DNA of 64,000 nt from Bacillus sp. Cs-700 (GTDB lineage Bacteria; Bacillota; Bacilli; Bacillales; Guptibacillaceae): assembly GCF_011082085.1 (NCBI RefSeq), contig NZ_CP041063.1, positions 558,001 through 622,000 on the forward strand, in the 5' to 3' direction. The notes below the pieces were generated by a model that was not told the DNA's origin, ran no database searches, and saw only the letters and a program-made list of their open reading frames with translations. How positions within the stretch are numbered: position 1 is the first letter of the stretch; every line of letters begins with the position of its first letter. Of this stretch, positions 53,627 to 61,187 are shown piece after piece. The translations under genes were made by a program, and so were the position numbers.

Positions 53627-54941
53627 ACACATATATGATGCCATTGGTATAGGGATTGGACCATTTAACCTTGGTTTTGCTGCCTTAACTGAAGAGCTTG
53701 ATGAGATAGACGTACTTCTGTTTGATCGGAAAGAAGCGTTTGATTGGCATCCTGGAATGCTGATTGATGGAACCACTTTACAAGTACCATTTTTCGCTGA
53801 TCTAGTCAGCATGGCGGACGTAAAAAACAAATTTACCTTTCTAAACTACTTACAAATTCATAAACGTTTGTACCACTTTTACTTTTTAGAAAAGTTTCAT
53901 ATCCCAAGAAAAGAATACAATCACTACTGTCAGTGGGTATCTAAGCAACTTGATTCATGCCGATTTGGTTATGAGGTGATGGATGTTTCATTCCATCAAT
54001 CAGAAGAAGGAGCATCCGTTTATCTTGTTCAAGTTCAGCATATTAGGACATTAAAAATTGAAACGTTTCTAACAAAACATCTCGTAATGGGGATAGGTTC
54101 AATACCTTCCGTTCCTAAACCATTCAAATCTAAGCTCAGTGAAACGGTTTTTCATTCATCAGATTATATGGAGAAGAAAGAGCGAGCTGTACAAAGAAAA
54201 TCTATTGCTGTCGTCGGCTCAGGTCAGAGTGCAGCTGAGATCTTTTTAGACTTAGCCAAAGAGCAGGAAAAGCACCATTATGAATTAAGCTGGTATACAA
54301 GATCAAACGGCTTTTTCCCAATGGAATACTCAAAACTCGGTCTTGAATATTTTTCACCAGATTATACGGACTTCTTTTACAGACTTTCACAAGAAAAGAA
54401 AGATGGGCTACTGAAAGATCAAGCATTGCTTTATAAAGGAATTAGCGCTGAAACGATTTCTGAAATCTATGATGTCTTATATGAGCAATCAATTGGAAAT
54501 CAACAGCCGGCTCATCTACAAGCAATGAGCGAAATAAACCATCTGGAGATGAATGGAGGGGTATGCAACGTGCAAGGTAATCATACCGTGACAGAGGAAT
54601 CGTTTGATTTCGAATCTGAAGTCATCATTCTAGGTACTGGCTACACACAGAACATGCCAAGTTTTTTACCGGAATCCCTATTAAATAAAGATCCAAAAAA
54701 TCGTCTTGAAATTACAGAAGATTATCGTTTGAGTACGAAACATAACAGTGAAAATGAGATTTTTGTCCAAAACGGTGAACTTCACACTCATGGGGTTGGG
54801 GCACCAGATCTTGGGCTTGGCGCTCATCGAAACGCCGTTATTATTAATCAGATCGCTAAGAAAGAAGTGTATCCCGTTCAGTCAAAAAATGTCTTCCAAT
54901 CTTTTGGAGTGGTCAAAAATCCTGCATTAATAACTAATTAG
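53619..54941 (+). CDS. Diamine N-monooxygenase (IucD/RhbE-like)
   Basis: This 440-residue FAD/NADPH enzyme N-hydroxylates the free amine of 1,3-diaminopropane. The FAD motif is AIGIGIGPFNLGFAAL at the N-terminus, the NADPH motif is IAVVGSGQSAAEIFLDL near residue 200, and the late LGTGY motif is in VIILGTGYTQNMPSF. ATG 53619 is chosen: it overlaps the acetyltransferase stop and puts the FAD motif at the N-terminus, as in IucD. It is in the rhbE position. Confidence 0.92.
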   Translation: MSEHIYDAIGIGIGPFNLGFAALTEELDEIDVLLFDRKEAFDWHPGMLIDGTTLQVPFFADLVSMADVKNKFTFLNYLQIHKRLYHFYFLEKFHIPRKEYNHYCQWVSKQLDSCRFGYEVMDVSFHQSEEGASVYLVQVQHIRTLKIETFLTKHLVMGIGSIPSVPKPFKSKLSETVFHSSDYMEKKERAVQRKSIAVVGSGQSAAEIFLDLAKEQEKHHYELSWYTRSNGFFPMEYSKLGLEYFSPDYTDFFYRLSQEKKDGLLKDQALLYKGISAETISEIYDVLYEQSIGNQQPAHLQAMSEINHLEMNGGVCNVQGNHTVTEESFDFESEVIILGTGYTQNMPSFLPESLLNKDPKNRLEITEDYRLSTKHNSENEIFVQNGELHTHGVGAPDLGLGAHRNAVIINQIAKKEVYPVQSKNVFQSFGVVKNPALITN

Positions 54942-54955
54942 AAAGTGGTGAACGT

Positions 54956-56758
54956 ATGTATTCTAATAAAGACTTAGATCATATTTTATCAAAAGAAAGC
55001 TGGGAATTAGTGAATCATAAACTTCTCGCAAAAATGCTTTCAGAATTTATGTACGAGGACATGATTACACCTGAAATCATTCAAGAACAAGAAAACCATA
55101 GCCTTTTTGAACTACGTGTTTCTACCAAGAAAACCTATCAGTTCCGTGCAGTGACTCGTCTTTTTGATAGCTTTGCTGTTGACTGGAAATCGATTCGTCT
55201 CTTTTCTGACGGTAAGGAAGAGAAGGGTGGAGCAATCGCTTTTCTTCTTGATCTTCAACCACTGATCGGCATGTCGGCTGAAACGACAGCTCACTTAATA
55301 AAAGAAATCAATCAAACACTTATTGCAGATGCTCATCTGTTATCAAATCGCGTCTCCTCGGATGAGTTAGTTGAGGAAGACTATGCTAGATTAGAAGGTT
55401 ATATGACCGGTCATCCGTGGATCACCTATAACAAAGGTCGAATAGGATTTGGCTACGATGATTACTTGGACTTTGCGCCTGAACATCAGAATGAAGTAAA
55501 ACTTGCCTGGATCGGGGTTAGTCGTGAAATAAGCTCTTTTCAATCTGTTAAAGATCTAACTGTTGATGAGCTCATAAACGCTGAGTTAAGTGTTGGTGAC
55601 CTTCGAAAATTCAAAGAGATTTTACTATCCAAAAGGCTAGATCCCACCACCTTTCTCTTCATGCCAGTTCATGAGTGGCAGTGGAAAAATGTCTTGATTC
55701 AGAGTTTCGCAGAACAAATTGCGAATCAAACGATTGTACCGCTGGGCGAATCTAGTGACTCTTACCTTCCTCAGCAATCCATTCGGACGTTTGTTAACCA
55801 ATCTCATCGAGACAAGCATCATGTTAAGTTGCCAATGAGCATTTTAAATACTCTCGTCTATCGGGGCTTACCTACAGAACGAACGCTCATTGCACCGCAA
55901 ATCACCGAATTTATAAAAGGAATCTATGAAAACGACTCCTTCTTAAGAGATGAATGTAACGTTATCTTACCAGGTGAAATTGCTAGTATTAACGTTGAGC
56001 ATCCTTATTATCAAAGGCTTCAACATGCACCGTATCAATACAAAGAAATGCTTGGGGTTATATTTCGTGAAAGCATCTATACATACCTTGAAGAAGGGGA
56101 ACAAGCCATTACATTAGCGGCATTGCTATATGAAGACCATAATGGTAAAGCCTATATTCAAAGTATGATTGAAAAATCAGGTATTTCGACGCAAGAATGG
56201 ATAACGCAATTTCTTGATGTCACGATGAAACCGTTACTGCATTATTTGTACCAGTATGGCACGGTCTTCTCGCCGCATGGACAAAATACCATTCTCGTAT
56301 TAAAAGAGTATAAACCGTGCCGACTAGCTGTAAAAGATTTCGTTGATGACGTTAATATTAGTGATCAACCATTCGAGGAGTTAAGTAGACTGCCGCACGA
56401 GTTAAAAATGGTTCTTCGCAGTGAACCACCAGAGGGACTTACGCAATTTATTTTCACAGGTTTGTTTATTTGTCACCTTCGCTATTTAACAAATATTTTA
56501 GAGCATAACGAAATGATGCATGAAGATGAGTTTTGGAAGATTCTCGCAGAAACGATTCATGCCTATCAAGCTAGGTTTCCTCACTTAAAAGAGCGGTTTA
56601 AGCTGTTTGATTTCTTCCAACCATCATTTACGAAGCTATGTCTCAATCGAAATCGAATGGTCCAAGAAGGTTATTCGTCTGGAGATGATCGGCCACACGC
56701 ATCAGAATTCGGTAATGTAAACAATGTACTTTCTTATTATAAAGGAGTAACAAACTAG
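54956..56758 (+). CDS. IucA/IucC-family NIS siderophore synthetase, copy 2 (RhbF-like)
   Basis: This is a second NIS synthetase of 600 residues with FMPVHEWQWKNVLIQ, QQSIRTFVNQSHRDKHHVK, LPMSILNTLVYRGLPTERT and the C-terminal FSPHGQNTILVLKEY. With the copy at 51304 it would couple the two arms to the two outer carboxyls of citrate, giving a dihydroxamate. It is in the rhbF position, 14 nt after the monooxygenase gene. A terminator-like hairpin follows. Confidence 0.92.
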   Translation: MYSNKDLDHILSKESWELVNHKLLAKMLSEFMYEDMITPEIIQEQENHSLFELRVSTKKTYQFRAVTRLFDSFAVDWKSIRLFSDGKEEKGGAIAFLLDLQPLIGMSAETTAHLIKEINQTLIADAHLLSNRVSSDELVEEDYARLEGYMTGHPWITYNKGRIGFGYDDYLDFAPEHQNEVKLAWIGVSREISSFQSVKDLTVDELINAELSVGDLRKFKEILLSKRLDPTTFLFMPVHEWQWKNVLIQSFAEQIANQTIVPLGESSDSYLPQQSIRTFVNQSHRDKHHVKLPMSILNTLVYRGLPTERTLIAPQITEFIKGIYENDSFLRDECNVILPGEIASINVEHPYYQRLQHAPYQYKEMLGVIFRESIYTYLEEGEQAITLAALLYEDHNGKAYIQSMIEKSGISTQEWITQFLDVTMKPLLHYLYQYGTVFSPHGQNTILVLKEYKPCRLAVKDFVDDVNISDQPFEELSRLPHELKMVLRSEPPEGLTQFIFTGLFICHLRYLTNILEHNEMMHEDEFWKILAETIHAYQARFPHLKERFKLFDFFQPSFTKLCLNRNRMVQEGYSSGDDRPHASEFGNVNNVLSYYKGVTN

Positions 56759-56764
56759 CAGAGT

Positions 56765-56788
56765 GACGGGGTTCATCCCCGTCCTTTT
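56765..56788 (+). terminator. Terminator/attenuator inside the siderophore gene cluster
   Basis: GACGGGG (56765-56771) pairs perfectly with CCCCGTC (56777-56783) around TTCAT, followed by CTTTT. The next gene starts 20 nt later in the same direction, so it probably reduces rather than abolishes read-through. Confidence 0.65.
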
Positions 56789-56803
56789 AAGGAGATAAGT
56801 AGA

Positions 56804-57448
56804 ATGGCTTTCGAATGCTCGATCACCGAAGAATCCGGTCGAATCATTTCTTTTCGACCGGTGATTGAAGAAGATGTTCCTATCTTACACGAATGGATGC
56901 ATCAGAAACACATTTACCCATTTTGGAAGTTAAATTTGCCACTTGAAGAAATTAGAGTCTGGGTTAAAAACTCGATTTCATCACCACATAAGCGCGTTTT
57001 CATGGGCTATCTGAATGATGAACCTGTTTGTTACGTCATTGGATACGATGTGAGGCAAGACCCAATAAGACATTTTTATTCGAATGAACCAAGAGATATG
57101 GGAATGCATTTGCTTATAGGACCTAGACGACTATTAAACAAGGAAGATGGTGAAACAATTATAAGAGCCATGACATTGTTTTTGTTTGAAAAGTTTGGTG
57201 CAAATAGATTGATTGGAGAACCTGATTATCGAAATAGAATCGTCATTCCAATACTTAAAAAACTTGGTGCAAATGTGGTAAAAGAAATTCAAATGAATGA
57301 AAAAAGAGCAAAACTCGTGATTGCGAATCGGAATGAGTTTCATCAAAATATAAATGACTCCACCATCACTTTATCTTTTCAACTATTAAATTCCCCAGAT
57401 GATGAGTGGGAAATATTTAATGAGGCGGTCAAACATGGATCGTCGTAA
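56804..57448 (+). CDS. Second IucB/AlcB-type siderophore acyltransferase
   Basis: This 214-residue GNAT protein shares with the RhbD-like protein the pattern HEWMHQKHIYPFWKLN, MGMHLLIGPRRLL and IGEPDYRNRIVIPILKKLG, so it is a paralogue. A C-terminal extension of about 30 residues (after VIANRNEF) has no counterpart in the first copy. It lies behind the internal hairpin and has no equivalent in rhbABCDEF. It may acylate a second position or use another acyl-CoA, as the lipid acyltransferase of rhizobactin 1021 does. That is inference. Confidence 0.8.
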   Translation: MAFECSITEESGRIISFRPVIEEDVPILHEWMHQKHIYPFWKLNLPLEEIRVWVKNSISSPHKRVFMGYLNDEPVCYVIGYDVRQDPIRHFYSNEPRDMGMHLLIGPRRLLNKEDGETIIRAMTLFLFEKFGANRLIGEPDYRNRIVIPILKKLGANVVKEIQMNEKRAKLVIANRNEFHQNINDSTITLSFQLLNSPDDEWEIFNEAVKHGSS

Positions 57449-58415
57449 ACTTGATCCACAATCAGAAAAACTACTTAAGCGAATCGCTTCAAGAATGAAT
57501 GAACTGCAACATCCTCCTCTTGATTCTCTAACACCAGATATGTCACGTTATTACTATAACGAAGCTCGGGCATACTTTACACCTATTCCTTCAACTCAAA
57601 TATGTTCAGTTGAAAGAAGAATCGGCAGTCACCAAATACCAATTCGTATTTATCAACCAGAAGGTTTTCATAACCTTCCAGTATTCATTTACATGCATGG
57701 TGGCGGGTGGGTTTTTGGAAGCCTTGATAGCTGTGAATCATTTTGTCAATACATAGCAGAGAAGTGCAGATGTATCGTAGTATCTGTAGGATATCGACTT
57801 GCGCCTGAACACAAATATCCTGCTGCATTGATGGATACAATTGATGCAGTGCTCTGGACGATTGAACATATTTCATCCTATGGAGGAGATATCAACAGAC
57901 TGTCCATCGGCGGTGAATCTTCGGGTGGGAATTTAGCGGCTGCTGCTTGTATTGCCCTTCATCAAAAAGTAGCGATTCATCATCAATTTCTGATTAATCC
58001 AGTTACAAATTATGCATTTGATTCTCCTTCTTATCTTGAAGATTACCAATTTAATTTAACAGCTGAGAAAATGAAATGGTTTTGGCACCATTATCTTAAA
58101 ACCTCTAATGATGGGAAAAACCCCTTTGCTTCTCCTTTACAAGTAGAAGATCAGATAGCTGCAAACCTTCCTAAAGCTCTAATCGTCACTGTTGAATATG
58201 ATCCTTTAAGAAGTGAGGGAGAAGCTTATGCGAATAAACTAAAAAGAAATGGTGTAAACGTCACCCACCTTCAGTATGAAAAACTGGTTCATAGTTTCAT
58301 CAATATGATTGGAGAGGTTAACGTAGCTAAAAAGGCTGTCGATGAGATGCTTTTTCATATGAAACAATTTATTTACGCGGAAGAAGCACATAATCCACAT
58401 ATGAAACCGGTTTAA
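57435..58415 (+). CDS. Alpha/beta hydrolase (HSL-type esterase) at the end of the siderophore cluster
   Basis: The 326-residue enzyme has the hormone-sensitive-lipase oxyanion motif MHGGGWVFGS, the nucleophile elbow GGESSGGNLAAA (Ser), an acidic residue in TVEYDPLRSEGEAYA and the catalytic histidine in KLVHSFINM. There is no signal peptide, so it is cytoplasmic. ATG 57435 lies inside the end of the acyltransferase gene (14-nt overlap) with TGAGGCGG before it, so the two are coupled. A role in hydrolysing the siderophore or removing an acyl group is suggested by context only. Confidence 0.85.
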   Translation: MDRRKLDPQSEKLLKRIASRMNELQHPPLDSLTPDMSRYYYNEARAYFTPIPSTQICSVERRIGSHQIPIRIYQPEGFHNLPVFIYMHGGGWVFGSLDSCESFCQYIAEKCRCIVVSVGYRLAPEHKYPAALMDTIDAVLWTIEHISSYGGDINRLSIGGESSGGNLAAAACIALHQKVAIHHQFLINPVTNYAFDSPSYLEDYQFNLTAEKMKWFWHHYLKTSNDGKNPFASPLQVEDQIAANLPKALIVTVEYDPLRSEGEAYANKLKRNGVNVTHLQYEKLVHSFINMIGEVNVAKKAVDEMLFHMKQFIYAEEAHNPHMKPV

Positions 58416-58473
58416 TCCGTTAACTAAAGGGAAACTACCATGTAATGACAAGTTTTGTTAATGGAGGGAAATC

Positions 58474-59457
58474 ATGAAGTATCGACAGTTAGGACAAACC
58501 GACTTAAAGGTAAGTGAAGTTAGTTTTGGAACATGGGCGATCGGCGGAGCGTGGGGTAAAACAAATGACGCCCAAGCTCTCGAATCACTTCAATACGCGA
58601 TCGATGCCGGGGTTAACTTCTTTGATACAGCAGATGTATACGGTCACGGTCATAGTGAAAAACTTCTAGCGAAAGCGACAAAAGGACAGGAAGATAAGAT
58701 CCATATTGCAACTAAATTTTGTCGTGCAGGAGATATCCATGATCCAGCTACTTACTCTGAAGAAAGTGTGCGTTCATATTGTGAAGCTAGCTTAAAACGA
58801 TTTGAACGCGATCAGATTGATCTGTTTCAAATCCACTGTCCACCAATTGAAATACTAAAAGATGGAGCCGTATTTCAAGTATTAGATAAGTTAAAAGCAG
58901 AAGGAAAAATCCGTTATTACGGTGTAAGTGTCGAAACCATTGAAGAAGGGCTCCTATGTCTTGACTATCCAGGCGTAAGCACATTGCAAGTTATTTTCAA
59001 CCTTTTTAGACAAAAACCTTTAGAAGAGTTATTTCCTAAAGCGCATGACCAAGGGGTTGGGATCCTTACTCGTGTGCCCCTTGCAAGTGGTTTATTAACT
59101 GGGAAATTCAAGAAAAACTCATCATTCGAAGAAGACGATCATCGTCACTTTAATCGAAACGGAGAAGCCTTTAATGTTGGGGAAACCTTTGCAGGCATTG
59201 AATTTGAGAAGGGTGTTGAATTAAGCAATGAAATCAACTGGATTGCCCGAGATCGAGAGAGCATGACAACTGCTGCACTCAAATGGATTCTTGAACATAA
59301 AGAAGTTTCTTGCGTTATTCCGGGCTTTAAAAATGTTAATCAGGTAAAACAAAACCTTAAAGCAGTTGAAGTTCCTGATTTTACGAAAGAAGAGATTGAG
59401 AAGCTTAAAGCGTTCTATGAGCAAGAAGTTCATGGGCTAATTAGAGGAGCTTATTAA
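58474..59457 (+). CDS. Aldo/keto reductase
   Basis: This NADPH-dependent TIM-barrel oxidoreductase of 327 residues has the active-site tetrad positions Asp and Tyr in FFDTADVYGHGHSE, Lys in IHIATKFCRAG and His in LFQIHCPP. The C-terminal cofactor motif reads VIPGFKNVNQVKQNL. It resembles the YhdN/YccK general stress type. The binding site is TGGAGGG. It is followed 22 nt later by the OsmC-family gene, probably in one transcript, so a role in oxidative or carbonyl stress is plausible. Confidence 0.9.
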   Translation: MKYRQLGQTDLKVSEVSFGTWAIGGAWGKTNDAQALESLQYAIDAGVNFFDTADVYGHGHSEKLLAKATKGQEDKIHIATKFCRAGDIHDPATYSEESVRSYCEASLKRFERDQIDLFQIHCPPIEILKDGAVFQVLDKLKAEGKIRYYGVSVETIEEGLLCLDYPGVSTLQVIFNLFRQKPLEELFPKAHDQGVGILTRVPLASGLLTGKFKKNSSFEEDDHRHFNRNGEAFNVGETFAGIEFEKGVELSNEINWIARDRESMTTAALKWILEHKEVSCVIPGFKNVNQVKQNLKAVEVPDFTKEEIEKLKAFYEQEVHGLIRGAY

Positions 59458-59479
59458 ATAGAGGAAAGGAGTTTTAAAG

Positions 59480-59944
59480 ATGGAAAAGCCAATTGAAATT
59501 GCGAATATTCGAATTGAGCAGGATAAAGATAAAAGCCGGCGAGCTTACATCGCTAATTTCAAAGAACCTATACACTATGGGGTACATGGTGGTGTTAAAG
59601 ACTTTTACCAAGCCACACCAGAGGTAGAACAACCCTCGACCCTCGATCATATTGTTGCAGCAGCTGGCGGCTGACTAACCGGTACATTATCCGGTGCGCT
59701 GGAGGCGCGCCATATACCAACTTATCCAAATAAGGTATCAGGAAAGTTTGAAGGAATCATTGAAGCACCAGATGGGGTTCTTAAAATCACAAAAATCCGC
59801 TGTCATTATAAGTTAATTATTCCTTCTGAGAAGCGGAATGCAGCTGAAAGAGCGCTTAATGTGTTTGAACGAGGATGTCCTGTAGCACAAACGTTAAAAG
59901 GCTCCGTCGCTTTTGAACATGATTGGGAGATTATAGAAGAATAA
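59480..59944 (+). CDS. OsmC-family peroxidase-like selenoprotein (in-frame TGA read as selenocysteine)
   Basis: The frame from ATG 59480 (site AAAGGAG) codes 64 residues, meets TGA at 59672-59674, then continues open for 89 codons to TAA at 59942-59944, giving 154 residues. OsmC/Ohr proteins have two cysteines: one in a helix after Ala-Ala-Gly-Gly and one in a later Cys-Pro-Val motif. Here TGA stands in place of the first (VAAAGG, residue 65, then LTGTLSGALE), and the second is intact at Cys133 (FERGCPVAQTLKG). The part after TGA is fully OsmC-like with no other lesion. A SECIS-like hairpin follows at the right distance. OsmC-like selenoproteins are known in bacteria. A fresh nonsense mutation is the alternative. 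Confidence 0.82.
59672..59711 (+). promoter_or_regulatory. Bacterial SECIS-like element with selenocysteine UGA
   Basis: After the UGA (59672-59674), GGTGCGC (59693-59699) pairs with GCGCGCC (59705-59711) in a 7-bp GC-rich stem with one G-U pair. The loop TGGAG has its first G 27 nt after the UGA. Bacterial SECIS elements carry a small loop with an early G about 16-37 nt downstream of UGA, so position and form fit. Confidence 0.8.
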
Positions 59945-59946
59945 AC

Positions 59947-59985
59947 GAAAGGCTGATGAATAAAACCATTCATCAGCCTTTCTTA
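59947..59985 (+). terminator. Rho-independent terminator after the OsmC-family gene
   Basis: Fifteen bases from 59947 (GAAAGGCTGATGAAT) pair perfectly with 59968-59982 around AAAACC; the tail is short (TTA). It directly follows the second (TAA) stop, which supports TAA as the true gene end. Confidence 0.8.
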
Positions 59986-60124
59986 TTGAAGGTATTGTAT
60001 TTTCCAGAAAAATTTATTTAAATGATCAGGTTGAATTCGTCTAATCTCTTAACGAATAAGTATTGGACAAGCTATTAAACCATAGCTCGTCACTCAACAA
60101 GTTACTAATGGATTAATCCGTGTA

Positions 60125-61012
60125 TTATTTCAGCTCAACAACCGGTTCAGCTAGATTAATAAACTCTTTCACAGCAAAAGGCAAATATTTGTTTCGTTTC
60201 CAAATCAATCCGAGTTCTAAGTTTAAATTAGAATGTCTAAGCTTTAACGTTTTAATCCTCTCATTATGAATTGAATTGGCAATTTTACTCGGTAGAAGTG
60301 CAATACCCAGTTTCGCTTCTACCATTTCAATCATAAAATCCTTTTGCGAGCTCTGACATACGATGTTAGGATAAAATTCATTCTTCGAGCATTCTTCTAG
60401 AATTCGATCATATAAAGTGAAATCATCTCGATACAAAATAAAGGGCTCATATTCGAGATCAGCAAGGTGGATTTCAGAGTACACTGCTAACGGATGCTCA
60501 TCATGAACGATTAACATGAGTGGATCTTTAATAACCTGTACTGCTTCAAAACTACTATTTTTTAAAGGTGTGTTACAGATCAATCCAATATCAAGAGAAC
60601 CGTCATCAACGCCTTGTTTTATCATTTTGGACCCTACTTCAGTAAGTAGGATTTCTACTGTAGGATAGAGTGCTTTAAACTGACTGATTATCTTTGAAAA
60701 AAAAGCTGCACCGATGATAGGAGGGATTCCGATTTTGATTTCCCCCTTTTTTAATTCTGTAATATCCGAAAGCTCTGCTGTGAGGTTTTGAAAGGCATGA
60801 AGAACATGCTGAGCATTGACCAAAACAGCCTTACCAGCATCAGTCAATTCTAATTGCTTAGAACGATAGAAGAGGGGGATGCCAAGCTCTGTTTCTAGAT
60901 TCTTGATAGCTTTACTAATCGATGGTTGTGACACATGAAGTGTCGATGCTGCTTTTGTAAAACTTAGCTGTCTCGCCACTTCTGAAAAATACTCAAGATG
61001 ACGAATCTCCAA
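60125..61012 (-). CDS. LysR-family regulator, divergent from malate synthase G
   Basis: The 295-residue protein has the LysR helix-turn-helix at residues 1-60 (SFTKAASTLHVSQPSISKAIKNLE) and an effector domain from about residue 90 (IKIGIPPIIGAAFFSKII). It resembles the CzcR/CitR/YwbI group. It is transcribed away from the malate synthase G gene, with a perfect inverted repeat between them, so control of that gene is likely. Effector unknown; an intermediate of C2/C4 acid metabolism would fit. Confidence 0.85.
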   Translation of the reverse strand: MEIRHLEYFSEVARQLSFTKAASTLHVSQPSISKAIKNLETELGIPLFYRSKQLELTDAGKAVLVNAQHVLHAFQNLTAELSDITELKKGEIKIGIPPIIGAAFFSKIISQFKALYPTVEILLTEVGSKMIKQGVDDGSLDIGLICNTPLKNSSFEAVQVIKDPLMLIVHDEHPLAVYSEIHLADLEYEPFILYRDDFTLYDRILEECSKNEFYPNIVCQSSQKDFMIEMVEAKLGIALLPSKIANSIHNERIKTLKLRHSNLNLELGLIWKRNKYLPFAVKEFINLAEPVVELK

Positions 61013-61069
61013 ACCTAATCACTCCTAATGCCGCAATATTTTATGCAAAATTCTGAATTATAACCTTAG

Positions 61070-61086
61070 GGCATACTCAATATGCC
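61070..61086. promoter_or_regulatory. LysR-type operator between the regulator and malate synthase G
   Basis: GGCATA (61070-61075) and TATGCC (61081-61086) are perfect inverted half-sites with a 5-nt spacer, matching the T-N11-A architecture of LysR sites, placed centrally in the 175-nt divergent region. Confidence 0.65.
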
Positions 61087-61130
61087 AAATATGTATTATA
61101 TTAATAACTATTTTTATTATAAGATAATAC

Positions 61131-61167
61131 ATAACAAAAGGACAGTGCCACCGCGAGGTCCTGTTAT
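61131..61167 (+). promoter_or_regulatory. Leader hairpin upstream of malate synthase G
   Basis: ATAAC and AGGAC (61131-61143, with a 3-nt bulge) pair with GTCCTGTTAT (61158-61167); the GC-rich loop contains GTGCCACCGCGAG. It ends 7 nt before the AAGGAGG ribosome binding site. It could be an attenuator or simply stabilise the leader. I do not recognise a known riboswitch. Confidence 0.4.
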
Positions 61168-61187
61168 CTTTACAAGGAGGAAATACA

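Noticed and set aside
59480-59674. Stand-alone 64-residue protein ending at TGA
   Set aside because: The OsmC-like frame continues unbroken after the TGA to a terminator-flanked TAA, and the short version lacks both active-site residues.
59480-59944. OsmC pseudogene by nonsense mutation
   Set aside because: A single TGA exactly at the active-site cysteine, a SECIS-like hairpin and no other lesion make selenocysteine the better reading; a pseudogene remains possible until sel genes are checked.
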